From contig NZ_BDQM01000019.1 of NCBI RefSeq assembly GCF_002207865.1, positions 1-64,000 of the forward strand: a stretch of DNA of 64,000 nucleotides. Direction: 5' to 3'. The notes beneath the pieces were generated by a model. It made no database searches. It had not been told where the DNA came from and worked only from the letters and a program-made list of their open reading frames with translations. The stretch is from Colwellia marinimaniae. Its GTDB lineage: Bacteria; Pseudomonadota; Gammaproteobacteria; Enterobacterales; Alteromonadaceae. This document shows, piece after piece, positions 9,256 through 18,325 of this stretch. Position 1 is the stretch's first letter. Each line of letters starts with the position of its first letter. The position numbers and the translations under genes are program-made.

Positions 9256-11423
9256 GCTCACAATCACACGAATTAACACACAAGGTATTAACGGGCATTG
9301 ATGAGGCCTATTGGCAATGGGATCTTGTTAATGAAAGCATTTTTTATTCCGCCCAGTTAATGAAAATACTGGGCTATGAAAATAAAGAGAAAATAGGCAC
9401 AAGTGTTATATGGGAAAAACATTTGGATCGTAATACGCTAGAGGATGTGCATAGCAAAATACAACAACATTTAAAGGGCGAAATAGATCGTATTGATATT
9501 ACTATACCGATTGTAAACCACCAAGGTCATAAGTTATGGTTACATGCGGTTGGTAAAGTTGTTGAACATATTGATGGCAGAGCTAGTTTAATGTTTGGCA
9601 CAGTAAAAGATGTTACTGAAACCAAGAACATGATAGTTCAATTAAAAAAACAAAATGATTGGTTAATGTTAGCCGAGCGTATCAGCAATTCTGGTCATTG
9701 GCGCTTTGATATCCAATCAGCAACACTCGATTGGTCGGCAGAAGTATTTCGTATTCATGGGCTAACGAATAAATCGATAGTACCCACTTTTGATAAAGCG
9801 GTTGATGTACTTTTAGCCAAAGATAGAGCAAAGTTTCGCACTAGTTTTCATAATGCTATTCACCAACAGCAGCCTTTTTATCTCAAAACAGCGCTTACGC
9901 AACCGTCGGGAAAAAAAATCAAAGTGGAAGTCATTGCCGAAGTAGAACGTGATAGTAATGGCGTTGCCCTTGCCGTTTTCGGCGTTTATAAGGACATCAC
10001 TCGCAGTGAAGATTTATTTGAAAAGTTAAAGCTTTTGGCTATGGTAAATTTTACCATAAAAGTACCGATCTTCTTTATTGATGATAATGATAATGTTGTT
10101 TATCAAGATATCTCTCCTCATCATGATGGCATCAGTGGCGTGCTTTTTAATTATATAAATTTTAGCATTACTGAATATATGGAGTTTAAAAAGCTCGCTA
10201 AAGAACAAGGTCAAATAAAAGAGAATAACGTTAGCTTTGATAAATACACCACGGTGTTTGATTTATCAGTTACCTATGAGGCCGATGAAGGTATTTATAT
10301 TTGGATAGTGGAGAATGTAACAGATAAGTTTCGGACAGAGCAGCAACAAGTGATCTCTAATCGTTTAGCTTTGTTAGGTAATACCTTTGGTAATGTCTCC
10401 CATGATATTAATAATGTATTAGGCGTGGCGCTTGGTGCTATTGAAATGTTGGAGATAAAGTTTTCCCGGGGCGAAGATATTTCTGATTATATCGACAGAG
10501 TCAAAAATGCCATAGATAAAGGTAAAGATGTTACTGAGCGTTTATTGGCATTTACGCGGCGGCCTACCGTGAAAGTTGTTAGCTTTGATCCTATACAAGA
10601 CATTTTCGATAATCAATATTTATTTAAACAGTTATTGCTAAGCACTATCAAGATTACTTTTAACTTTAAACCTATGCACTGTTTAATCAACTTCCCTCAG
10701 GGTGAGTTTATTAATATTTTATTAAACTTAGTACTGAATGCTCAAGATGCTATTCAAGAAAAAGGACTTAGTGGTCACATTGAGATTTCAGCAAACTTAC
10801 TGGATAATAATCGTTTAGAAATTCATGTAAAAGATAGCGGTATTGGTATAGAAAAAGAAAATTTAACCAAGATATTTGATCCATTTTATAGCTCTAAATC
10901 TGTTAATAAAGGTAATGGTATTGGTTTGGCAAATGTATATAGTACTATGTATAAACATAATGGCTTGATTCAGGTGGAAGGGTATGGAGCCCTTGGTGGC
11001 GCTCATTTTACCCTAGTATTTAAATGCAAAGTATTAATAGAAAAGTTTTTAGCCAAGGAGCCTAAATCAAACTCGTTACGTTATAAAAATACCAACATTT
11101 TAGTGCTTGATGATGAGGTTAGTATTGCGGAGTTTGTGGCATTGTTTCTGGAGAGTAAAGGGGCAAACGTTGTTGTCGCCAATAATAAAAAAGAACTGAT
11201 AGACAGAATTAATTCGGATATTGGCTTTGATATCTTTATCACGGATATGATTTTACCTGACTTATCAGGTAAAGAAGCGGTTAATTTGGTGATGGAAAAG
11301 TTCCCTGATATTAATGTGTTTTCTATTAGTGGCTACATAGCCATTGAAGATAGAAGCTGGGATTATCCGGTCCTTAGAAAACCTTTTAATTCGAAGGAAT
11401 TAGCTGAATTTTTAGCGATGTGA
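9252..11423 (+). CDS. Hybrid PAS-domain sensor histidine kinase
   Basis: 723 residues from a TTG start that overlaps the previous TGA stop (TTGA). There are two N-terminal PAS/PAC domains (about 10-130 and 135-260), a further PAS-like stretch (about 265-360), a dimerisation/phosphoacceptor box with SHDINNVLG (His about 384), a HATPase domain (NLVLNAQDAI, DSGIGI, GNGIGLANV) and a C-terminal receiver with Asp about 665 in IFITDMILPDLSG. No membrane segments, so it is a cytoplasmic sensor. It could pass phosphate through its own receiver to the Hpt domain of the next gene and on to the receivers encoded in this operon; that route is inferred. Confidence 0.88.
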   Translation: MSSQSHELTHKVLTGIDEAYWQWDLVNESIFYSAQLMKILGYENKEKIGTSVIWEKHLDRNTLEDVHSKIQQHLKGEIDRIDITIPIVNHQGHKLWLHAVGKVVEHIDGRASLMFGTVKDVTETKNMIVQLKKQNDWLMLAERISNSGHWRFDIQSATLDWSAEVFRIHGLTNKSIVPTFDKAVDVLLAKDRAKFRTSFHNAIHQQQPFYLKTALTQPSGKKIKVEVIAEVERDSNGVALAVFGVYKDITRSEDLFEKLKLLAMVNFTIKVPIFFIDDNDNVVYQDISPHHDGISGVLFNYINFSITEYMEFKKLAKEQGQIKENNVSFDKYTTVFDLSVTYEADEGIYIWIVENVTDKFRTEQQQVISNRLALLGNTFGNVSHDINNVLGVALGAIEMLEIKFSRGEDISDYIDRVKNAIDKGKDVTERLLAFTRRPTVKVVSFDPIQDIFDNQYLFKQLLLSTIKITFNFKPMHCLINFPQGEFINILLNLVLNAQDAIQEKGLSGHIEISANLLDNNRLEIHVKDSGIGIEKENLTKIFDPFYSSKSVNKGNGIGLANVYSTMYKHNGLIQVEGYGALGGAHFTLVFKCKVLIEKFLAKEPKSNSLRYKNTNILVLDDEVSIAEFVALFLESKGANVVVANNKKELIDRINSDIGFDIFITDMILPDLSGKEAVNLVMEKFPDINVFSISGYIAIEDRSWDYPVLRKPFNSKELAEFLAM

Positions 11424-11452
11424 TTTAAAACTTATTGTCGGGTGAATGCTAA

Positions 11453-12811
11453 ATGATCTTAGATAAAGCATATAGAATACTTGTAGTTGATGATGCCAAA
11501 GATACTCAGTTACTATTAGAGTTTGATCTTGGTACTGCCGGCTATCAGGTCACAAGCTGTGATAGTGGCGAAGAGTCATTGGTTTTTTTAGATACCTTGG
11601 CAATAGACCTTATTTTACTCGATATGTATATGCCGGGCCTTTCCGGCTTAGAAACGTTAGCAAAAATTAAAGCTCAACCAAAAAGTGCTCAAATTCCTGT
11701 GATTATGTTATCCGCCTCAACAGATGAAGATGAAGTGGTTGCTTCTTTAGAGCTTGGCGCAGGGGATTATGTGATCAAACCTTATGTCGCTAAAGTGCTG
11801 CTTGCGCGCATTAGGACTGCCATAAGATTAAAAGAAAAGACCGCTCAACTTGAATATTTAGCTAAAACAGACTTTCTTACCAATTTGAATAATCGTGGCA
11901 GTTTTTTTGGACTAAGTAGTAAAGCCATAAGTTTAGCTAATAGAGCAGAGCAACCATTAGTCGTAGCAATGTTTGATATTGATTTTTTTAAAAAAGTTAA
12001 TGATAATTTCGGTCATGATGCGGGCGATCAAGTATTGCGCGCTTTTGGTCAAAGCATGACCGAGGTATTTAGAGATTATGATATTGTTGGTCGAATTGGC
12101 GGTGAAGAATTTGCTGTCTGTTTGCCTAATACCAGTAGTGGCGATGCCTATATTGCTTGCGAGAGGTTACGGCAACAAGTTGAGCAGCTTAGTATCAACA
12201 TCACTCATGCGGATAGTAAAAAGACAGAAATAAAAATTACTGTCAGTGTTGGCCTAGTCCTAGCTGACGATGATTACTTAACCATTGATGAATTATTAAA
12301 ACAAGCGGATAGTGCGCTATATTTTGCGAAAGAAAATGGCCGTAATCAAGTTATTGATGTTGCCTCACTGACTAATCTGGTCGACATCGACGATGATCCC
12401 ATTAGAGCCAGCTTAATGGCTACTGATAATGTTTTATCCGTCACTGTTGGCAATGCTATTGTTCTTAATTATGATGGTATTGACTTTGAAGTAGGCGTTA
12501 ATAATGTCTTAGGTGATGAAAACTTATTTAAAGAAATTTTAGTGATGTTTTATCAAGATCACCATCTTGATGCTCAGAAGTTACAAAGTGCCATACAAGA
12601 GCAAGATATTGCTAGCGCTAAACATATAGCTCATACCTTAAAAGGCGTTGCTGGTTCAGTGGGTGCTATGGCTTTGTTTGAAGCAACAAAAGCCCTAGAT
12701 ATCGCTATCAATGATAATCAGCAAGATGATTTTGATGGCTTGTTTTCCCTGCTTTCTCCAGAGCTCAGCCGGGTGATGAAGGGCATAGAATTACACTTGG
12801 ATGTTAGCTAG
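11453..12811 (+). CDS. Receiver-GGDEF-Hpt protein (diguanylate cyclase)
   Basis: 452 residues. The receiver (1-120) has Asp57 in LILLDMYMPGLSG. The GGDEF domain (about 135-295) has the intact active-site motif RIGGEEF near residue 216 and an RxxD product-inhibition site (RDYD) five residues before it, predicting c-di-GMP synthesis with feedback control. A C-terminal Hpt domain carries the phospho-histidine in HIAHTLKGVAG (His about 394). Receiver, cyclase and phosphotransfer domains in one chain put a c-di-GMP output at the end of the chemosensory operon. No cheA is visible here, so the phosphodonor may be the preceding hybrid kinase. Confidence 0.9.
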   Translation: MILDKAYRILVVDDAKDTQLLLEFDLGTAGYQVTSCDSGEESLVFLDTLAIDLILLDMYMPGLSGLETLAKIKAQPKSAQIPVIMLSASTDEDEVVASLELGAGDYVIKPYVAKVLLARIRTAIRLKEKTAQLEYLAKTDFLTNLNNRGSFFGLSSKAISLANRAEQPLVVAMFDIDFFKKVNDNFGHDAGDQVLRAFGQSMTEVFRDYDIVGRIGGEEFAVCLPNTSSGDAYIACERLRQQVEQLSINITHADSKKTEIKITVSVGLVLADDDYLTIDELLKQADSALYFAKENGRNQVIDVASLTNLVDIDDDPIRASLMATDNVLSVTVGNAIVLNYDGIDFEVGVNNVLGDENLFKEILVMFYQDHHLDAQKLQSAIQEQDIASAKHIAHTLKGVAGSVGAMALFEATKALDIAINDNQQDDFDGLFSLLSPELSRVMKGIELHLDVS

Positions 12812-12840
12812 GCATTTACTAGACATTATCAAGACAGGCG

Positions 12841-13152
12841 CTACTCGTCTATTGCAATGCTAATGTCGGTGACAGGAACACAGCAGCAGGGTAAGATTTC
12901 ATTTTCACCGACAAAAGCTAAGGGTTCCCCTAAGGGATAGTTAATTTCGCCGGTAACTAAAGTTACCCGACATGCACCACAAAAGCCATCACGGCAATGA
13001 TAATGTACTTCGATGTTGGCAGACTCTAAACAGTCGAGTAAAGTTTGTTCGTTATTTTCAAAAGGAACAACTTTACCCTGAACGGTAATTTTAGGCTGCA
13101 ATTTGATGATGTCCTTCATGTTTTGACTGGTATTTTTTACTTTCATATTCAT
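12841..13152 (-). CDS. yfaE: Ribonucleotide reductase-associated 2Fe-2S ferredoxin YfaE
   Basis: 103 residues with the plant-type ferredoxin cysteine pattern: CRDGFCGAC supplies three ligands and the CCC near the C-terminus the fourth. E. coli YfaE helps maintain the diferric-tyrosyl radical cofactor of NrdB. It lies directly downstream of nrdB on the same strand, 43 bases away, as in E. coli. It has a longer N-terminal stretch than the minimal ferredoxin fold; the internal Met at residue 12 is an alternative start. Confidence 0.88.
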   Translation of the reverse strand: MNMKVKNTSQNMKDIIKLQPKITVQGKVVPFENNEQTLLDCLESANIEVHYHCRDGFCGACRVTLVTGEINYPLGEPLAFVGENEILPCCCVPVTDISIAIDE

Positions 13153-13195
13153 GCAACCAGCCTAAATTAAGGCTAGTATCACCATCATTTTATCT

Positions 13196-14326
13196 CTATA
13201 AGTCAAAACCGTCAAAATCAGCAACATCAACAGAAGAGTCAACTTGACCAACTAAATAGCTCGATATTTCGGTCTCTTGAGGAGCAACCTGCACGTTATC
13301 ACTAACAAGGTAAGCACTCATCCAAGGTAAGGGGTTACTTTTTATATCGAAAGGTGCCTCATAGCCAATGGCAGTTAAGCGTTGATTTGAAATATATTCG
13401 ATATATTGGTTCAGTATTTCAGCGTTAAGGCCAATCATTGAGCCATCTTTAAACAAATATTGTGCCCATTCTTTTTCTTGTTCGACCACCTCTAAGAATA
13501 TTTGCAAACCCTCATCGCGCATATCTTCACAAATAATCTTCATTTCAGGATCATCGTTTCCTGATTTCCAATTATTTAGAATATGTTGAGTACCTGTTAA
13601 ATGTAGTGCTTCATCGCGGGCTATCAATTTAATGATTTTAGCATTGCCTTCAAGCAACTCACGCTCGGCAAAAGCAAAAGAACAAGCAAAACTAACGTAA
13701 AAGCGAACAGCTTCTAAGGCATTAAGAGAGCACACGGCTAAGTATAAACGTTCTTTTAACTTTCGAGTGCTAACTTCAATTGTTTTCCCCTCAACCTCAT
13801 AACTACCTTCACCTTGAGATTGCAATAACTGAGTGGTCAAAATGACATCATCAAAATACTTAGCAATGCTAGTTGCGCGTTTTAAAATTGCTGGGTTAAC
13901 AATGATGTCATCGAATACTTCACTGGGGTTGGTGAATAAGTTTCGTAAAATATGAGTATAAGAGCGAGAGTGAATTGTCTCACTGAAGGCCCACGTTTCC
14001 ACCCAGGTTTCTACTTCAGGTAAAGAAACTAACGGCAAAAACACGGCATTAACAGAGCGTGCTGCCATTGAGTCTAATAATATTTGGTACTTTAAATTAG
14101 AAATGAAAATATGTTTTTCAGAGTCGGTTAATCCCTGCCAGTCGGCTCTGTCTTTAGAGACATCAACTTCTTCAGGGCGCCAAAAAAATGAAAGTTGTTT
14201 TTCAATTAATTTCTCAAAAGCCATATAACGTTGTTGATCATAACGAGATATATTGACGTTATTGCCTAAAAACATGGGCTCTAATAACGCATTATTTGGA
14301 GTTTGGTTAAACGTGGTATACGTCAT
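13196..14326 (-). CDS. nrdB: Class Ia ribonucleotide reductase beta subunit
   Basis: Small subunit that generates the tyrosyl radical for nucleotide reduction. 376 residues, matching E. coli NrdB. Visible motifs include [13 protein letters not shown] and [12 protein letters not shown], which carry iron-ligand Glu and His residues, and the conserved [11 protein letters not shown] segment. The C-terminal end (VADFDGFDL) resembles the tail peptide that docks on NrdA. It lies between nrdA and yfaE, with a 124-base intergenic region containing two hairpins separating it from nrdA. Confidence 0.95.
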   Translation of the reverse strand: MTYTTFNQTPNNALLEPMFLGNNVNISRYDQQRYMAFEKLIEKQLSFFWRPEEVDVSKDRADWQGLTDSEKHIFISNLKYQILLDSMAARSVNAVFLPLVSLPEVETWVETWAFSETIHSRSYTHILRNLFTNPSEVFDDIIVNPAILKRATSIAKYFDDVILTTQLLQSQGEGSYEVEGKTIEVSTRKLKERLYLAVCSLNALEAVRFYVSFACSFAFAERELLEGNAKIIKLIARDEALHLTGTQHILNNWKSGNDDPEMKIICEDMRDEGLQIFLEVVEQEKEWAQYLFKDGSMIGLNAEILNQYIEYISNQRLTAIGYEAPFDIKSNPLPWMSAYLVSDNVQVAPQETEISSYLVGQVDSSVDVADFDGFDL

Positions 14327-14344
14327 GAATCTTATTCCTTTGGA

Positions 14345-14412
14345 GTACTACTAGCCTTATTGCTCTTAGGCTAGTAGTAACGAGAGCCCAGTATTTAGCT
14401 AGGCTCTTTTTT
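14345..14412. other. Paired hairpins between nrdA and nrdB
   Basis: Two consecutive inverted repeats lie between the genes. The first is a perfect 12-bp stem (arms TACTACTAGCCT at 14347 and AGGCTAGTAGTA at 14368). The second (GAGAGCC...GGCTCT, 14384-14406) is followed by six T on the plus strand. In the nrd transcript (minus strand) neither has a trailing U tract, so they look more like RNA-stabilising or processing hairpins than nrdA terminators. A plus-strand terminator role for the second cannot be excluded. Confidence 0.55.
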
Positions 14413-14450
14413 ATGTATAAATGGTAAGCTGAGTAAGTTTTTCTTACAAA

Positions 14451-16721
14451 TTAAATCTTACAAGCGCCGTCAGCACAACTATCATCTTCTAGCTCAATAT
14501 TATCACTAGCACCATCTCGGGTATTATGATAATACAAGGTTTTAATGCCTAGTTTATACGCGGTTAAAATGTCTTTTAGAATTTGTTTTACTGGTACTTT
14601 ACCACCTTCAAACTTAGCAGGGTCGTAATTAGTATTGGCTGAAATAGCTTGGTCGACAAATTTTTGCATTATGCCTACTAATTCCAAGTAACCTTGGTTA
14701 TTAGGAATATTCCACAATAACTCGTAGTTATCTTTAAGTCTTTCATACTCAGGCACTACTTGTTTCAATACCCCGTCTTTACTCGCTTTAATACTGATTA
14801 AACCACGTGGTGGTTCAATGCCATTGGTCGCATTAGATATTTGTGATGACGTTTCAGAGGGCATTAACGCGGAAACAGTTGAGTTTCTTACACCGTATTT
14901 TTTAATGCTTGCTCGTAAACTTTCCCAATCTAAATGTAATGGCTCACCCGTAATATCATCAATGGTCTTTTTATACGTATCAATGGGTAATATACCTTGG
15001 CTTAAGCGAGTTTCATCAAATTTAGGACAAGCACCTCGCTCTTTCGCTAATTCATTGGACGCTTTTAATAAATAAAACTGAATAGCTTCAAACGTACGAT
15101 GGGTTAGATTATTCGCGCTACCATTGGAATAATAAAGACCGTTTTTTGCGAGGTAATAAGCATAATTGATAACACCTATACCAAGTGTTCTGCGTGCCAT
15201 ACTGGCACTTTTTGCGGCAGCAAGCGGGTAGTCTTGGTAATCAAGTAAACTATCTAAGGCACGAACCGCTAGATCGGCTAAACCCTCTAATTCATCTAAT
15301 GAATCGATAGCGCCTAGGTTAAATGCCGACAGTGTACAAAGAGCCACTTCACCCTCTTCATCGTTAATGTCATTCATGGGTTTAGTCGGTAAGGCAATTT
15401 CTAAACACAAGTTACTTTGACGAATCGGGGCTTTGCTGGGATCGAACGGACTGTGAGTATTACAGTGGTCGACATTTTGTAAGTAGATACGACCTGTGCT
15501 GGCACGTTCTTGAGCAAACAAGGTAAATAACTCTATCGCTTTAATACGTTTTTTACGGATAGAATCATCATTTTCATATTGTACATAAAGTTGTTCGAAT
15601 TTTTCTTGGTCTTCAAAAAATGCATCGTAAAGGCCAGGTACATCACTGGGACTAAATAAGGTAATAACCCCCCCTTTAATGAGGCGTTGATACATTAATT
15701 TATTAAATTGCACGCCATAGTCTAAATGACGAACACGGTTTTCTTCGACCCCACGGTTATTTTTTAACACCAGTAAACTTTCTACTTCTAAATGCCACAA
15801 GGGATAGAAGAGGGTTGCAGCACCGCCACGGACACCACCTTGTGAACAACTTTTTACTGCGGTTTGAAAGTGTTTGTAAAAGGGAATGCAACCGGTATGA
15901 AATGCTTCACCGTTTCGTATAGTGCTCCCTAAGGCACGAATTCTTCCCGCATTAACACCAATACCAGCACGTTGAGAAACATATTTCACAATGGCACTAG
16001 AGGTAGCATTAATTGAGTCTAAACTATCACCACATTCGATTAATACACAAGATGAAAATTGGCGGGTAGGTGTGCGTACGCCAGCCATAATAGGTGTCGG
16101 TAATGAAATTTTGAAGGTTGAGATAGCATGATAGAATTTTTCTACATACTGTAATCGTGTTTCACTTGGATATTTAGCAAATAAACAGGCAGCAACTAAC
16201 AAATAAAGAAATTGTGCGCTCTCGTAAATTTCACCGGTAACACGGTTTTGGACTAAGTATTTACCTTCAAGCTGTTTTACCGCGGCATAACTAAAGGCTA
16301 GATCACGACTATGATCTAAAAACTTTTCCATATGCTCAAAGTCATCTTGAGTGTAATCGGTTAATAAGTGTTGATCATATTTCCCTGCTTGCACCATTTT
16401 AACAACGTGGGTGTAAAGCGCCGGCGGTTCAAATTGACCATAGGCTTTTTTACGCAAATGAAATACTGCTAACCTTGCCGAAAGGTATTGATAATCAGGT
16501 GTTTCTTCTGAAATAAGATCCGCGGCAGATTTTATAATGGTTTCGTGAATATCTTCAGTCTTTATGCCATCATAAAATTGAATATGAGATTTGAGCTCTA
16601 CATGAGAAACAGAGACTTTTTCAAGTCCTTCCGCGGCCCAAGCAATAACACGGTGAATTTTTTCAAGGTCAATGGCTTCTTTCTCGCCATTTCGTTTGGT
16701 TACAAAGAGGTTGTTATTCAT
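14451..16721 (-). CDS. nrdA: Class Ia ribonucleotide reductase alpha subunit
   Basis: Large catalytic subunit that reduces ribonucleoside diphosphates. 756 residues, close to E. coli NrdA (761). The N-terminal ATP-cone (VTKRNGEKEAIDLEKIHRV, residues 8-95) gives dATP feedback control. The active-site region includes SNLCLEIALPTKP and VALCTLSAFNLG, carrying the radical Cys, the Asn/Glu pair and the second redox Cys. The C-terminal shuttle pair is present as CADGAC. Transcribed ahead of nrdB and yfaE, with NrdR-like boxes 150-200 bases upstream. Confidence 0.96.
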   Translation of the reverse strand: MNNNLFVTKRNGEKEAIDLEKIHRVIAWAAEGLEKVSVSHVELKSHIQFYDGIKTEDIHETIIKSAADLISEETPDYQYLSARLAVFHLRKKAYGQFEPPALYTHVVKMVQAGKYDQHLLTDYTQDDFEHMEKFLDHSRDLAFSYAAVKQLEGKYLVQNRVTGEIYESAQFLYLLVAACLFAKYPSETRLQYVEKFYHAISTFKISLPTPIMAGVRTPTRQFSSCVLIECGDSLDSINATSSAIVKYVSQRAGIGVNAGRIRALGSTIRNGEAFHTGCIPFYKHFQTAVKSCSQGGVRGGAATLFYPLWHLEVESLLVLKNNRGVEENRVRHLDYGVQFNKLMYQRLIKGGVITLFSPSDVPGLYDAFFEDQEKFEQLYVQYENDDSIRKKRIKAIELFTLFAQERASTGRIYLQNVDHCNTHSPFDPSKAPIRQSNLCLEIALPTKPMNDINDEEGEVALCTLSAFNLGAIDSLDELEGLADLAVRALDSLLDYQDYPLAAAKSASMARRTLGIGVINYAYYLAKNGLYYSNGSANNLTHRTFEAIQFYLLKASNELAKERGACPKFDETRLSQGILPIDTYKKTIDDITGEPLHLDWESLRASIKKYGVRNSTVSALMPSETSSQISNATNGIEPPRGLISIKASKDGVLKQVVPEYERLKDNYELLWNIPNNQGYLELVGIMQKFVDQAISANTNYDPAKFEGGKVPVKQILKDILTAYKLGIKTLYYHNTRDGASDNIELEDDSCADGACKI

Positions 16722-16870
16722 GAAGTACCTGTAAAGAGATTATTGTGATTGCTTATTTATCGTCCCTAATAAAAAGGGTCTAAAACTTCCCTAATAAAAA
16801 ATCCCACACTCGTTTTAGCAAATAGCAGCCTAAAAACGAAGTATTTTAAAATAACGACTGAGCAGCAAAT

Positions 16871-16917
16871 GCACAATATCTAGGGTTTTTTATAATTTCA
16901 AACACAAGATAATGGGG
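16871..16917 (-). promoter_or_regulatory. Probable NrdR box pair upstream of nrdA
   Basis: Two 16-bp sites resemble NrdR boxes: on the minus strand ACCCTAGATATTGTGC (16871-16886) and CCCCATTATCTTGTGT (16902-16917). Their starts are exactly 31 bp apart, the three-helical-turn spacing usual for NrdR box pairs. They lie 150-196 bases before nrdA in a 549-base non-coding stretch (16722-17270). In the rest of that stretch I see only an imperfect duplication of TCCCTAATAAAAA (near 16761 and 16788). The NrdR gene itself is not in the window. Confidence 0.6.
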
Positions 16918-17270
16918 TTTGAGCTGTTTTGCAAGTGATAAAACACGTTCATCGTTGCCATTTTTATTTCCAAAAAACCAGGGTTAGTGTTGACTAACCT
17001 AGCAAGACTATTTCATTTTGGAATTTACCAAAAGCAACGATTATTTTAGTTATTTTAGTCTGCACTCAATTTCATAAATTATTTTTAGTAAAAATATCTG
17101 CTCGCTATAATGATTTAGTATAACGGATTTAATGTGTATTAATAACAATGACTTATGAATTAATGGCAACAGCAGATTAATGTTTAAACAACTTGGCTAT
17201 TAATACAACACTCTTATTCCTTACGTTAAGCACTAGCATTCTTTAATTTAGCTAGGTCTATCGCTTGCTA

Positions 17271-18011
17271 TCAAAGCTTACGACAACAGATAATATAATT
17301 AACATCAAGAGAGTCTATCAGTTTGTGATTGCCCGTTAACGGATTGTAGTGAATGCCACTGGCATCAATACACTTTAAGCCATGTAATGCTGCCCAGCTA
17401 ATGAGTTGTGAAGGGCGAATGAATTTATCATGGTCATGGGTACCGTCGGGAACAATTTTCAAGATTTTTTCTGCGGCAACTATGGCCAGTAAATATGACT
17501 TAATACCCTTATTTAGCGTTGAAAAGAACACCAAACCACCCGGTTTGACTAATGTCGCACACGCTTGCACCACGGAAGCAGGGTCAGGCACATGTTCAAG
17601 CATTTCCATACAGGTAACCACATCAAACGTTTCACTACATGCTAGCGCCTTTTCTTCTGCGGTAATCTTCTGATAATCTATGGATAAACTGGTTTCTAGT
17701 GCATGTAATTTAGCAACATTTAAGGGTTCCATGCCCATATCTATCCCGGTGACTTTAGCACCTAACTTTGTTAATGATTCAGATAAGATGCCACCTCCGC
17801 AACCTACATCGATGACTTGCTTATCATACAAGCCATTATTTGCTTGAGTGTCGTTATCTAGCCAGGCAATATGTTGACATATAAATTGTACTCTTAATGG
17901 GTTGATTTGATGTAAGGGTTTAAAGTCTCCATTTAAATCCCACCATTGACTGGCAATTTTATTAAATTTTGCAATTTCATCTTCATTTACGTTAAGCGGT
18001 TTGGTTGACAT
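17271..18011 (-). CDS. ubiG: Ubiquinone biosynthesis O-methyltransferase UbiG
   Basis: SAM-dependent enzyme carrying out both O-methylations in ubiquinone synthesis. 246 residues with the SAM motif [15 protein letters not shown] followed by KVTGIDMG, and the UbiG-typical N-terminal [20 protein letters not shown]. Convergent with nothing and divergent from gyrA, the neighbourhood also found in E. coli and many gammaproteobacteria. Confidence 0.94.
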   Translation of the reverse strand: MSTKPLNVNEDEIAKFNKIASQWWDLNGDFKPLHQINPLRVQFICQHIAWLDNDTQANNGLYDKQVIDVGCGGGILSESLTKLGAKVTGIDMGMEPLNVAKLHALETSLSIDYQKITAEEKALACSETFDVVTCMEMLEHVPDPASVVQACATLVKPGGLVFFSTLNKGIKSYLLAIVAAEKILKIVPDGTHDHDKFIRPSQLISWAALHGLKCIDASGIHYNPLTGNHKLIDSLDVNYIICCRKL

Positions 18012-18325
18012 AGTATTTTAAGCTTCAAGTTAACTTTTCATTATTTTATTCTAAACCAAAGTTATTTTGAAACAAAGGGTATAGATCAAATCAAGGCTAT
18101 TTTGTTGTTTTTTTAAACTGATTATAACCCCTTAAAAATGCTTTAAATAAAGCGGTATGGCATCAAACATTTTTATGCTAGTATGCTGCGTTGATTACTA
18201 TTGTTAGTGTCTATTAGATAACAATAAAATCTTTAAAATAGCGTTTTTCAAGACGCTAATAATTAGCCTCGCTATATTAGATGTTTTGTTAAGCAAAAGA
18301 ATTAGTTAAGGGATACCATCGATTT
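18012..18325. other. Divergent ubiG-gyrA intergenic region
   Basis: A 314-base AT-rich region that must hold the divergent promoters of ubiG and gyrA. I see no open frame, RNA gene or strong operator. AAGGG at about 18309, followed by a 12-base gap, is the likely gyrA ribosome-binding site. Confidence 0.4.
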
